This document shows, piece by piece, positions 42,701-57,700 of a stretch of DNA of 64,000 nt (position 1 is its first letter; every line of letters begins with the position of its first letter). The notes under the pieces were generated by a model, which worked only from the letters and a program-made list of their open reading frames with translations, was not told the origin of the DNA and did no database searches. The stretch covers positions 345,645,989 through 345,709,988 of the forward strand of contig NC_077230.1 of NCBI RefSeq assembly GCF_027887165.1, given 5' to 3'. The DNA comes from Monodelphis domestica (lineage: Eukaryota > Chordata > Mammalia > Didelphimorphia > Didelphidae). The position numbers and the translations under genes were made by a program.

Positions 42701-45700
42701 CATTCCATGACAACATGAATCCAGCTTTGGCCATATTTTCCATCTCAGCCTTCTCCCAAAAGAACACCTCAATAAACTCCAATTACCCAGTTTCTAGAAA
42801 AGAAGCAACCCAAACCATAATGAAGTATCAATCAGAAAAATGACAACAAACCTTAGCACAGCAGCTACTGATAGGAAATTAAACTTCTACATTAAGTTCT
42901 TAATCCTAAATCCATTGTAACAACTATCTGATAGAGATTTAATAATTAAGAAAGATGAAGCTAAAGGAATTATACATCAAAGTTACTGGCAAATGTCTTT
43001 GCCAGTGCTACTCACGGTTCAATTCAAGGGGAAGTAGCTGAGATCGAAATCACCCAGATCCAATGACCTATGACTACATACCCATTTGTTACACTCATTC
43101 TTCTTAATATCAACCAGTGGTACCACATGGATAAAAATACCCAGGAAAGGTGGAGAAATATACTAGAATATTTTGCACAGACTAATCAAGAAACAACCTC
43201 TTATTTTTGCATGTTTCTTTCTCACAGAACTCTAAAATACACAAATATTCAGTTCAGTACTACTGAACTAAATAAAGTTTAGCATTCTATAATATAGATG
43301 CATTTGAATAAACCAAAATCTGGAATTGTTAATCATTTGAGGTTTATAAAAAGCTAAATGGACATTACAGCAGACATTGACTGTGACTCTTTTGAATATA
43401 CAACAATTTCATTATCTTCAAAAAATTCAATTTGACAAATTTAAAGTGTCTACTACTTACAAAACACTGTAATAAATAGGTAAGCAACAGCAAAAAACAG
43501 AGTTGCTGTCCTCAGAATGGGGAAGGGGCATGTTCAATAGAGATAAAAAAAATCTCATGGAGGGCATAAGCCACTGCTGGTAGAAAAGTGATTAGATCAA
43601 TACTGTTTGGTCTCTAGTGGCCAAAATAAGAGCAATAGGTAATAGTGAAAAAAGCAGATTTACTGTCCGAGAGTAGTCTGAGCTTCCTTGTCATGAGATA
43701 ATAAGTTCACCAACACTAGAAGTTTTCAGGTAGAGGTTGGATTAACACTTGTCAGAGATGTCACTGAGGAGATTCATGCTTCTGTAGAAGGCCTGAACAA
43801 GATGGCCTGAGGCAGCCAGACGGGACAGTGGGAAAGAGAGCTGGACTTAAGAAGCCCTAAGTTTAAAATCTGCCTCATACACTAGCTATGTGACTCTGGG
43901 CAAATAGTTTAACCTCTTTAAGCCACAATTTCTTCATCTGTAAAATGGACAAAATAACAGCACCTAACTCAAAACTGTTCAAGTTGTAAGGATCAAGTGA
44001 GCTAACATGTATTGAGCTCTGAAAACCATAAAGGGTATAGAAATGCTAATTATCATTACTATTATGGTTCTTAATATTTTAGGAGTTGAAAATCACATGG
44101 AAGTTAAAGGGAGGCAGATTTTATCTCAAAATAAGCTATAACTTTCTAATACATTTCTGATCTCTGTAGAAGGCCTTTCTCAGTATATCCTACTCTCACT
44201 CCCTTTGCGCCACCACTACAAGTCCTTTCTAATATTATTTTCCACTTAAACTATATATACCTTGTATAGATATAGTTATTTGCATGCAGTCCCCCTGAAT
44301 AATATGTGAGATCCTTGAGTACAGGAACCAATGTTACTGGCCTTCTTTGTACCCCAGCATTTAGCACAATTCCTGGCACAAAGTTTTAAAACTTATTGAC
44401 TAACTACCAAAAATAGCCCAAAGAAATAGCAGCTTCACTCACATTAAGCCTGTCAGGGCTTAATGTCAGGGACCTGCATAGAGGATTATTACCTTGGAAG
44501 TGGAACTGACTAAAACAGTGGCATCGAATTAAAATAGAAATGAAGGTCACTAAACCATATATATACATGTATATATATATATGCATCCACAGACCACATA
44601 GAGACTTAGAAGTTAGCATTAACATAGACTGTTAAACTATATACTATATTCTATTGCTTCTTAATTTATTTTGTAAAACATTTTCTAGTTATACTTTAAG
44701 TTGCCTCTGCACAGAGGGGAAGTGCTAAGGACCACCATGTTTGACACGTCTAATGTCCCTTCCAACTCAGTATCACAGAATTTCAGAGGTGAAAGGAATT
44801 ATAGCACAGTTGCATCTACATCCAACACTCCTACCTGGTGGTCATCCAGACCTCTGCCTGAAGATTTCCAATGACAGAGAACGTAGTACTTCCTGAGGCA
44901 GTCCATTCCACTTTCAGAGACCTCTAAATGTTAGAAATTTTTTCTCTGATACCAAGTCAAAAGTAGTCTCTAAAAGTTTCCACCCATTGATCCTAGCTCT
45001 GCCCTTGGAGGTCAAAAAGAACAAATCTAATCCTTTTTCCACAAGATAGCTTTTCACAAAGTAGATTTCCATTCATTGGGGGAATGGCTAAATTGTGGTG
45101 CATGACTATAACGGAATATTGCTGTGCCCTAAGAAATGATGATCATAAATATGGAGAAGAAAAGAAAGCTTCAAATGAACTGGTATTGAGTGAAATAAGC
45201 AGAGGCAAGAAAACACTATCCAAGGAAATTGAGAAAGCCACCACAAAACAATAAAAGTAGAGGCTGAAAAAATTACAAAAGAATATACAATGCCCTAAGA
45301 AAAGTATGAGAAGACATTGCCTTCCATTCTTCTGAAGAGATAGGAAGTATTCCTTGGGTATGGAACATTGCATATATTTTAAGACTATTTCAATATATTG
45401 ATCAATTTTACTGGGTTTCCCCTCTCTTTTTCTTTCCTTTAAAAAAAAATCTTTTGATAGATAAAATGGCTTTCTGGTAGGCAGAAAGTAGAAGAATAAT
45501 GAGAAATTTAAGCAAATGTAAAAATAAAAGATAACCAAAAAATTATTTAACTAAAATGAAAAGAAAAGGCAGTTTCTTGTGTGTTCTAAAACTGGGGTTT
45601 TCCAAAAAAAGGACTTCAAATCTATTCTTAGACGTTTACTAACTGAATGACTCTGAACGAGTCACTTAATTGCTGCTTGCCTCAGTTTCCTCATCTGTAA

Positions 45701-48700
45701 AATGAGAAGATAAAAATATCTACCTCCTAGAGTTATTGTGAGAAGACAAAAATGACATAATATGGTGCTTTGCACAGGACCTGGCATATAGTAGGCACTA
45801 TATAAATGTTCATTCCTCCATCTCTGCCCTCTTTTGGAGCTCAACATCCACATTCCTTCCACTGATCTTCATATAAGATAGACTCCAGGTGCTTCACCAT
45901 TCTAGTTGCTATCTTCTGGTCATGTTTCAGCTTACAAGTAAAATCCAATGGAATTGCATGTCAGCTATTGGGGGGGGAGGAGGGAGATGACATGAATCGT
46001 GTAACCTTGGGAAAATATTCTAAATTTTATAATAAAATTTTATAATACATTTTATAAATTTTATAATAAAAAAAAAAACAGAACTAATGACATGTTCATA
46101 ACCAAACCTGGTCACCTGGATGTGGTCTGATGAAGACAGAACATAGTGGAACAACCCTCTTCTTATTTCCTAGAAGTTTTGCCTCCCTTGATCTAAGGTC
46201 ACATGAACTTTTTGGATGCAATATCTTAAATGCTGCTACTTTGTAATGAATTTGCAGTCCACTGATACTCCCAGATTTCCTCCAAACTGCTACTTAACTT
46301 TATGTACCATCTTCTGTTAAGGAAATCAATTTTCTGAACCCAACTATGAACCTCTCCATTTACATCTAATTAAGTTCTTATATTCAATCTGAAATTCTAA
46401 TGTTGGGGGATCCTTTGGGGCAGTATCTTCACTTCTCTTAGCTAGCTCTTCTCCAAATTAGATAAAGATATCTCTATTTCTCTCTGCCTGAGATGCTGAG
46501 CAACACTGACCCCTTGAGATCTATTTCCACCAGAGTTCCACCAGAGATACCCTTCCAAGCTGACATCCAGTCATTATTGACTTCTCTTGAGGCCTGACCA
46601 ATTTACTTTCTCCACAGTTATGAATGTAGTCACTGGACCCCACTAGAAAATCATCTGGCCCAAAGCTCTCCACCTTTTCCACAAGAATAACTAACATGAT
46701 ACTTTATCATATTCTTTGTTAAAAATTTTTGTTTGAATCCAGGTAAATTAAGTCTACAAAAATCTCCTGATCTATCAGTTCAGCAGCCCTATTAAAAAAA
46801 GAAGTAAGAAATAATTCAGATTCTCTGATGATTTATGAGGTTAGCATCAGAAAAGAAGTAAATTTTAGTGAACAAAAGTAGAACTAAACAAAGAAATTGG
46901 AGTTAAATTTTTCTCCTAGTATTTTGAACAAAGACCCAAGTTCATGAGAATTAAGGTTAAATTTGTCACTGGGACTAAAGCTAAAGAAAACTGAGTCTCT
47001 AGGAGACACACTGTTCAGGCCTGCTCTATGTTGACCAAAACTAGAGTCATAAAGTTTTTCTGCATGAAAGACTACATTTGATTTCTTCCTCCCTATCTTT
47101 CCCCACATCTCCATCCCAACTTTAGAGTATAGATCAAACTCTGAATTGAAAGTCTCTGAGTTGAGTCTCAGCTCTACTTCCACTTATTGTGTGGCCTTGG
47201 GTAAGTCATTCCAGCTCTATGAGTCTGTTTCCTTACCTGTAAAAAGTTTTCCTAATAAAAAAGGTTGCATTACTTCCATTCAAAGAGTGGTTATGAAAAA
47301 AGTACTTTGTAATAAATCTTACAGCACCATGAAGATATTAGTCACTATTATAATGAAGATCTTTGAAGAAGAATAGGGATAAGGAGTACACAAATGATTT
47401 CAAGTTCCCCGCAGCTGCCAATCATTCAAAAGTTATGGAGAAGAGCATATGGCCGTAGCAGCTGTCTCAGAAATCAAGGACTGGCTTCAAGATTTACTGA
47501 TGGATTAAAATCCACTTATCATTCACTAAATTTTAAAAGCCACTCCAAGCTCCAGAATAGTTAAGTAGTAGAGTGGTCAGAATACTGGGCCTGGGGTCAG
47601 GAAGACCTGAGTTTAAATTCAGCCTCAAGACACTTATTAACTGGGTGACCCTACGTAAATAACTTAACCTGTTTGCCTCAGTATCCTCACCTGTAAAATG
47701 GGGATAAGAGAAGCGCTGATCTCCCAGGGTTATTGTGAGCACCAAATGAGAACTATTACAAAAGCTATCATCATCATCATCATCATCATCATTATTATTA
47801 TAGCAGCTCTAGAGTTACCAAAGACTCTTATAACTAAGGTTCCTATGTGGAGATCACTTTTTAATAACCTATACTTACAAAATAATTTTGTTAATTTAAA
47901 CATTAGAACAAGATATCAGCAATGCTAATAACCATTCATTCTTCCTGGCTACTCTGCTCCCTTAATAGAAGAAAAATGAAAACACTTCAATTTCTCAATC
48001 AGGGGTACTATGTTTCACAGAACTGTCTTTACTATTGAGTCAGCATCAATCTGTTTCCCTTCTTAGTCTGTATTTCTGAGCCTAAGGATTGAGCTGGAAA
48101 TGGCAAAAGGGCAAAGAACAAGTCAGATTGTAAATCCCACTCTGCTTAGTTCTAAAGTTTCAACTCTCCTGATTCCACAGCACTTCTTCAAACACATGAA
48201 ACAATCCTAAAAATGAGTCAGTTCCCTGGTGACCCACAATTCTCAAAGCTAAAAACAAACTTCTTTATTGAAGATAAATTTTCATATTTCTACTGGGAAT
48301 AGTTTAAGTGAAATTTCATTAGAATGCTTCCTGTTACCAACTTTTCCAAATGCCTTGTTTTATTTTAGGGAACCCCAAACATACTGCATTTTTGAATTGC
48401 CCGAGTCCCTTTTCTTCTTGCTTACTGACATACTGTTTGCAATATGGTGACTGGTTTTTGGAACCTAACACATCATTCCACATTATAATACAGAAGTTTT
48501 TTCAAAAACCAATAATCACTCAATTTGAATGACACCTATCAGAGTTTTAACAATTTTTTTTGCAAGTTTCATTAAACAAATCATAAGTTTTTAAATTTTT
48601 ATCTCATCAGAACTTACTTCCTAGTGAGACTGACTGAAAATAAGATGTCCCTACTAGACTGTGAGTCAAGTGAGGTGAGGAGCCATGTCGATCATAAACT

Positions 48701-51700
48701 ATGAAACATTCCCAGTGCTTAGCACAACATGTGTTCTACACCCAGTAGGTACTAAATGATTGCTGATTATTAAATCCATTAAAGAACTGCCTTGTTAGCT
48801 ACTAAATTCCCCATCACTAGAGAGGTTCAAAGAGAAGCTGAAAGACTTCATTTATCAGGAAGACGACTAGAATTGTAAAAGAATTTGAAATCTAGCCATA
48901 CATAGATATATAGTCTATATAGGTTGAAGGAACTATAGCTATTTAATCCAAACTCAAGATTACATTATGACTTTTGTAAGTAAAAGAAGTAAAATTTCAT
49001 GAGCTTTATATGACAAGGAGAAAAGAAGGAGTTAGAGAGACATTGTTACTATCTACAAATACAAATACAAATACAAATACAAATCTAGAGGGTCATCCCA
49101 TGGAAAAGGGAACAGATATGTGCTTTTTGGCTCTAGTGCAACAGAATGGGGGGTAAAGAGTTATCCTTTTACATAAGGAAGAAGTGAAAGCAGAAGGCCT
49201 CGCTCAGGAAATAGTTTCCCTGTCACTCCTTCAAGTGAAGGCTAGACTGCCACTCATTTGGATGCTGTAAAGGAGATTTCCACTTCTGGGAGGAACTAAA
49301 ACAGATAACCTTCCAGAACCATTCCAACAAAGAGATTCTGGGTCTGTACTAAAAAGGGGATTCCTGCTTCAAGGGAAGGATTAGACTCTATCATTTCTAA
49401 GACCCATGATATCTTGGAGGTTCTATGATTCTAGTGAATAATCACCTGGTAGCATATTGCAGTAAGAAGTGGAGTTCTTTCTGAGAGAGGCATACAAGAA
49501 CTCCACTGGGATTTCAGTATGGAGGTCCTAGGGAAATTCAGGCTTCCTTTACACAGAGCTTTTGGTTTGTTTGTTTTTTAAACTCACAATGCTCTAGCAA
49601 AGCAGGCACTAGCTGTCCCGTAAGGCACTGGGGGTTTAACCATAGCTGACATTTCACTCTAAGAGGGAGCCACTGTACAAACAATTTACAAGACCAATTA
49701 GCCAAGAAGCCCACAGAGAAGGTCTAAAGCACTCACTTGCTGCAGCTCTGCAGGTTGGTTTTGAGGATGTCATAGTCGGTGTTGAACAGAGGCCCACTGT
49801 CCTTGAGCATTGCTTTCTGGACACTGTACACATGGATGCTGGCAGTCACAGCCAGCCTGGACTTCACGGCTACAAGTCAACAGGAAGAGCATGCTGTTAA
49901 TACATAGTCTTCATGTCATGAAGAGGAATATAACAAGAAACCCTTCTGCATTAAAACCATTCGCAGTCTGTGGTAGTCCAACAGCTTTAAAAGGCTAAAG
50001 AGCCACCCTGTAATAACATCAATTCATCTGTCTGTAAACAAGGCCATTCTGACAAGGTAGGTGGTGGTGAGTCAGGCAGTATAGAAGCCATTATCGTCTC
50101 ACACATCCAGAGGGCACTCAATAAACATGAACTGATGACTGATGATGACAACCAAGGGCTCACTCTCCCTCAGTCCCTGGAGAATTTGGAGTCTAGCACA
50201 CTGCTAAGGGGGAAACAAGGTTGCTGAAGGTCATTTCTGCCTGAACCAATATATATTCATATCTATTCATATCTGCACAGAGATACCAGTCTCCTAGGAA
50301 TATGCTTAGCAGGGTATGGTGAGAAGAGACTAGACCAGAACAAGAAAAATTGGGTTTGAGGGCTAGTTCTGCCCCCTGCTCCCTTCACCTCAGTTTCTTC
50401 ATCTGTGAAATGAAGCAACAATCCCTCCTTGACCACTCTTTAGGGTCACTCCTAAGAATGCAGTAAGATGGAATAAAAAACAGGGCTGGGATTGAAGGCT
50501 GAAGCCATGGCAAGCTCTACCACTTTGGGCAAGGCACTTAGCATCTCTGGGGTTGTTTTGTACTATCAAAACAAAAGGATTGGACTAGATGATCTCCAAG
50601 GTCCCTTCCAACTATAAGCCATAAGAGCATGATCCTTTGGAAACAAATAGCTTGTAAAGCCTCAGAACTCTTTTTTGGACTTAAATTTCATTTTTATTAT
50701 AAATTTAACAATGACCATGAGGGGGTTAGTAGAATTATGAGAGGACTAATAAGCCCAGCATCAAGAAATGATAAAAGAAGTCTTTTCTCATAAAGCTGAG
50801 CCTGAGGAGACTATGGAGTGATGGAAAGAACCTTGGACCTAAAGAGTCAGAAAATCTGGGTTCAAATTGTTTAATTGAAAATCTGTTACCCTAAAAAAGA
50901 ACTACATTTCCTGGGAGCCCACCGACTTCCTGTCATTACGCACTTCCTGTAAACAGGGGATATTAGGCAGGGACATGGAGGGTCCTACCTTTTTTACTTC
51001 CTGTCTTGAGCTTAGTGGTGGTAAGGTAGGCGTTTGAACTGGCTGATCAGCCATGGGCACATGGTCTTTATTTTGTATCCTCTTTATTCCTTGATTTCTA
51101 ATGATCATTAATAAACCTCCTAAAATATAGTCTTTTATTATTTGAGATTTAATTTCAATTTTTACAAAATCCAGTTCTTCTACTTATTGCTTTCCAGCCC
51201 TAAAAAAAATCACAATCTCACTGGGCTTCAGATTCATCTGTAAAAGAGGAGGCTGGACTTAATGATCTCTAAGATCGCCTCCAATTCTAAATCTATGATC
51301 CTAACACCCTCATGAAAATGGAAGGTAATACTGTAGAGAAGATACAAGAGTACCTATCTATAACATTAAGAAAAAAGAAAAGAAAAAGATACATCTAGGT
51401 CTAGCAAATACTATAAACCCTATCAACCACATTGCATTTGCTACCAGAAGAATATCAGGGTAAGCAAAGAGATGAAAAACTAAAATAACCATTACCATCG
51501 ATAACTTAAATTTAACTTTGGCTAACAATGGTAAGTTTGGTATGGAAATTAGTCGCTTTTTTTTTTAAACCATACCTTCTGTCTTACAATCAATACTAAG
51601 CAGAACTTAGCAATAAGGACTAGGCAACTGGGGTCAAGTGACTTGCCCAGGGTCACACAGTTAGGAAGTATCTGAGTATGGACTTGAACCCAGGAAACCC

Positions 51701-54700
51701 AGGACTTCCAGGCCTAATATTTTATTCACCATGCTACCTAGCTGCCAGGGAAATGAGCCTTTACACAAAAGATAAAAGCCAATGTTTTGGTGGAAAACGG
51801 AGATTCACGATCTTAACATCTCATTGTTAATAAAGATTCCTACTTGGGTGGGGGTAGTGTTTGAAAAACAAAAAACAGAAGAGTCTTGTTATAATACTCA
51901 AACAAAGACATTTGGGATTTCCAGAAAAAGTTTTACTTCATTTCCTTCCCAAACAACTGTCACAGAGCACAATGTACTGATGAAAGGCTACTATCTCCCC
52001 ATGACTGGTAAGAAAATCCATCGAACTTTCAGTAGTTTGGAATGTCCATCAGAAGCTTTGAGATCTTCTGATGAAAAGTACTATATAAATGTCAGTTGTT
52101 ATTAAGTTATAAGAGTGTGAGGTTAGGCAGATGGAGTATCATATTTTAAAAGGTTTGAGAAACTGGTAATAAAAAGAATACAGAACTCTTCAGTTAAACA
52201 GCTGAAAGTATTATGTGCAGATGTTAAAGTAGCTTTTTATGATACCTACATTTTGGTACCTTAAGAGGAAAAACTTGCTTAACAACTCCAACACTTACCC
52301 TCCAGCTTATCTTCTCTCACTACTGCAACCTTGTGGCACTGCAAGAAATAACAGTTCATCTCCATTACATTTTAAGATTCCCTTTCTAACAGTTCAATAG
52401 CACTGAGAAAGAATATCCAGATAGCAATGGATGCCTTAAGAATATATATGATAGCCTCTGTGCTCAGCACTAGGAATACAAAGATAAATATGGCACATGC
52501 TTTGTTCTGCAGGAACTTAAATTCTAACTAGCAAAAGAAGGGACGTAGAGAGGGGAAGGAAGTAAGAAAGAGAGACATACACAAACATGATGCAAATGAA
52601 AGGATGCTAATATAATGTGGCAATAGCACTAGAAAGGATTTATTATAAAATTTATATTGTTGCACACTTTGTAAATAAACCTCACTTTAGTAGATTTTCA
52701 TTTGGGGGAATAAAATTATTAAGACATTTAATATTCAAGCAATATTATACAGAGAAGGAATATAGATTGTGGAAATTAGCTAATTGTTGTATTCTGATTT
52801 TTTTTTCCATTTCTCTTATGTTTGAAAAATGAGTACTGTGATATCTAAGAAAAAATGTGCAAAGGAGGAATTCCACTGTAGAGCTAATGATAAATCAGCA
52901 CAGGAAAGGAAGAATAAGAGAGGTCATGCTTCCTAGAGGAGGCAGCACCTAAAATGGACCTTGAAGAAAAAGGACTTCTAACACTAGGATAGGACTGGAG
53001 GGCAGGGAGAGGAAGTTCATTCCAATAACAAGTGACAGAAAGATAGAGATCGCAGAGAAGGAAGAAAAACAGGTTACAAAGAGTAGTCCAGTTTGGAACA
53101 TAAAGTACATGATGGGGACTAGCAAAAGCTAAAGCTTGGAGCCAGATTGCAGAGAGCTTTGAATGCTAAGATGTTTAAATAAAAATAACCTTTTAAATTC
53201 TTTTTTACTATGAATCTTCTAAATTAGATTAAGAAGTTATAGGACTTACTTTAAAATTATAAATGTTTTTAAAAACATAACCAATTAATTCTAAAATTGT
53301 ATTCTGAATCTAACAAATGAGAATTTTCATTTATATATAACATATTTACTGAAAAATTGTACAAGAAACTGCAATTGCTTTTCTTTTTAAGTATACAATA
53401 AATTCAACACATATCCTTTAAATCCATTCTCCTTAACTGTGATCCTTTTTGGTCTTCTGTTCTCTTCTGTCCTTTTTTACCCTCTTTCCTTCTTTTTGGG
53501 GAGGGAGAAGAGAGGAAGATACCCTAATTTACACTCTTCTTCTACATACCCCCAAAGGGAAAAATAAAAATAAAATATCACCCTCATAATAAAGTTGGAT
53601 AATCAAGGGGAAAAAAATTCCCAAACTGGCCATATTTGCAAATGTACAACTCATTCTGTACCTGAACTCATCACTTCTGTCAATAGGTGTTAATCATTAT
53701 CACAGAACTGAAGTTGCTCATCCAGTGTTTCAAAGTTATTGTTCTTTACAATACTGTTGCTATTGTATAAACTGTTCTGGTTTTATTCACTTCATCTGGC
53801 ATCAATTCATACAAGTCTTCCCAAGTTTCTCTGAAACCATCCCTTATATATTTTCTTAGAAAACAGTAGTCCATTACATTGATATACCACAATATATACA
53901 GCCGTTCTCCAATATATGCCCATCCTCCTTTATTTCCAATTCTTTGCCTTTGCAGAAAGAACTACTCTAAGTATTTTAATACATATAGGTTCTTTTCTTC
54001 TTTCTTTGATCTCTGGGGTGTTGAGGACCAGTAATGGTACACTGTGTCAAAGTTTAGTGACTACTGACTTTTTTTAGACACAGTTCTAAATTGACTTCTA
54101 GAATGGCTAACCCAATTCAAAGCTCTACTAATAGTGCATTTGTGAGCCTCTTTTTCCAGTCCTCAAATGTTTTCATTTTCATGTTATCTTTGCTATAGAT
54201 GAAAGATAGAACCTCAGTATTATATTTCTTTAACAATTTTTAGTGATTTGAAGAATTTTTTTTCACATCACTGTTGGTACTTCAATTTCTTCCTCTGACA
54301 ACTGTCTATTCATGTCCTTTATTTCTCTATTATAGAATAGTTGTCATTATTAATTGAATCAGTTCCTTATGTATTGTATATCAAGATAAAAAATCCAATA
54401 TCTATTTCTATAAATATAGAAAATAAATATATAAAGAAGAACAATAAACTTTTTCAAAGCTATGTGCTTCAAAAATATTTCCCAGTTATGTTTCCCTTCT
54501 AATTTTAAATGGGCTAATTGAGTTTGTGCACAAGCTTTTTAATTTTAGGTAATCAAAATTATCTATTTTATTGTCTTTACTCGTCTCTGTTCCATGGTTG
54601 ACCACAAACTCTTTCCCACCTATAAAAGGTAAATGTTTTTCTTCTTTGAGTATCTAATTTGTGACTTTTCACATATAAGATACACACACATAAATGCATA

Positions 54701-57700
54701 CAAAAATATAACTGTGTGTATGTGTTACACACATATACATATACATATACATATCTGGAGCTTACTGGTCTAATTTCTGCCAGACTTTATTCCATATTTT
54801 CTCAACATGTTTTGTTAAATGGTGTGAGTCTTTACCCTAGGAACTAGCATCTTTGGGTTTATAGACTAAGATGCTACTATGTTCATTTATATCTATATGC
54901 TGTTTCTAATCTGATCCCACTGAATGATGGAATCTCTTTTAACCACTACCAAGTCATTTTTTAAAACTCTTACCTTCCATTTTAGAATCAATACTATATA
55001 TTGGTTACAAGGCAGAAGAACAGTAAGAGCTAGGCAATGCGGGTTAAGTGACTTACTCAGAGTCATACAGCTAGGACATATCTGAGGCCATATCTGAACC
55101 CAAGACATCCTATTTCTAGGCCTCACCCTCAATCCACTGAGCCATCTAGCTGCCCTCTAAGTACCAAGTCATTTTAATAATTACTGAATTGTATTATAAT
55201 TTGAGATTTGAAATTGTTATGGTTCTTTTCTTTCCACTTTTTTTCATCACTTCCCTTTAAATTACTAACCTTTGCTCCTCCAGATAAATTTCATTAATAT
55301 TTTTTCTAGCTCTATAAAGTAAACCTTTGGTATGGTACTGAAAAAAATACATTTATTTAGATAGCATTGTAACTTTTATCACATTGGTATGGCCCACTCA
55401 GGATCAATTAATATCTTATTTAAGCCTACCTATATTCTGAAAAGAATGTTTTAGATAGTTTCCACAGTTATGGATTTTCTGTTTTTCTTCAATTTCCTTT
55501 TCTACTTTTTATTACTTTCAATTTTAAGCTTTTTTGATTTTCAAAAAATTTTTTTGAACACCTTAGTGTTCATTTGGAGTTTTTTAATGTTACTTTCCCT
55601 AGTTTTTTGTTTTGTTTTCTTGTTACATGCTGAGTTCATTAATCTTTTTTCTGTTCTTCATTGATAAAAACATTTAGAGACATAAATTTTGTCCTAAGCA
55701 CTGCTTTTGCTGCATCCCACAAGTTTTGGTATCTTGTCTCTGTTGCCATTTTCTTTAATGAAATGTTTCTTTGACACATTAGTTACTTGAAATTAAAGTG
55801 TTTAATCTCATTTTTTTAATCCTTACTTCAAAGGCCCTTATTGAATATATTTTTAATATACTGTGATGAATAAAGAATGCTTAATATGTGTTTTTCTTCA
55901 TTTGTGAGGTTTTAAATTCTCCATTACATAATCATTTTTTATAAAGGTGCCATGCTCTGATGAAAAATATGTAAACCTCCTTCAGTTCCTATTTTGTTCC
56001 TATTCTGATCCTATGTTCTGTTTTTAATCACCATAAATCTATCATATCTAACTTTTCTAACATCCTGTTCAAGACATTAATGTCTTATTTATCCTTTTGT
56101 TAGATTTATATGTTTGAAAAGAATGAAATACGGTTTGACTAACTTTTCCTTTAAATATTTATGCTTTCATTAACACATACTTAGAAAATACTGATATTAT
56201 TGACTTATGGCACCTTTAAGCATAATACAATTTCTGTGCTTAAGTTTTTGTGTCCATATTTACTATCATATTATCTGAAATTGTGATCATTGCCCCTGCT
56301 TTTGTTTTAAATCCACTTGAAGGATAAGATTTGTTCCAACCCTTTACCTTAATTCTGAGTGACTTTTTATCTTTCAAATGTTTTTCTTATAAATAATACT
56401 GCTGAATTCTGCTTTTTTATAATCCATGATATACTCTTCCATCTTCATGGGTGAGCTCATGTCATTCATGTTATTATGACTGTTAATTATGTATTTCTTC
56501 TCATCTTGTCCTCTTGTACTTTCTTCTCTCCCTCCCTCTCCCATATTCAGTTCCATATAAAGGAGATGAATGCTTATCACCAGTAACCTATAACTAGAGA
56601 AATCTATTCTAATCCATCATCCCTCTTCTCTTTACTTCACTCAGTCTCTAATCTTCCTTGCTTCTCTTTTCTTTTAATCTAGCCTTAATATTCTACCTTC
56701 CAAAGTTGGAGTTTGTTTTGCCAATCCTATTCTCTCACTGATCCTGGCCTCCTTCTTAAACCTCTTTCTTCTCTCCTTGTTCCAATATATTTCCTTATAG
56801 AGTTTAAAATTTCTTTCAAAACTCAGTGTCTGCACATTCATGCACACACAACAGAGTACATATATGTAAATGTGTTCAACCTTCCTTTTCCTAGTTCAGT
56901 TAAAAGTGTGATTCATGGGATGCGCATTTCTCCTATTCCTTCCTCAATGCTTGTACATTCTTCACCTAATATACTCCTTTTAGTGCATTAATAAGTGAAC
57001 TATTAACTAAAAATTAAGTTACTTTCCCTCTTTTCCTTCTCCTAAGACTATCAAAATAGAACAAAACTACCCCCCCCAGACTTTCTGCCTATCTTATTTA
57101 ACTCTTTTCATGACTCTTGAAGATAATACGGGTCTTTTTTTCCTTCTCTTCCATTAGAGTATAAGAAACTCATTGTAAAGTAATCCCCACAAAACAATCA
57201 AATTTATTTGCCTTTTCATGTTTCTCTTGATTCATGCATTTGCCTTTCCAAGTTCCTATGCCTTTCTGGCATTTTCAGAAAGAATACCTTCAAGTCCTCT
57301 ATTTCATTTATGATCAGTTTTTTTCCCCCCCTTGAAAGACTATATTCAATTTTGTAAGATGTTATTCTCTGCTTCCAGCCTTTTATCGTTTGCCTCTTGG
57401 AATACTGTATTTCAAATTCTCTCCTCTGTAATGGCAGCTAACAAGTTTGAATGATTCTGACTATGGCCTCTTGGTACTCAAATTCTCCTGGTTGTTGGCA
57501 AAAAATTTTTTTGACCTAGCTCAGGATTTTTAGTTATGGTATTACTGAAAATTTTCATTTGGGTGTTAATTTCAAAAGGTGAATGGTAGATTCTTTTTAT
57601 TCTGACTTTGCTCTCTGAGTCTAATAGATCTGGGCAGACTTTTGTTTATAATTTCTTGAAATATAGTATCCAGAGTTTTTAAGTCACGATTCAGACATAA

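Noticed and set aside
50902..51108. Minus-strand open frame of 68 codons
   Set aside because: It lies wholly inside the antisense strand of the solo LTR at 50868-51166.
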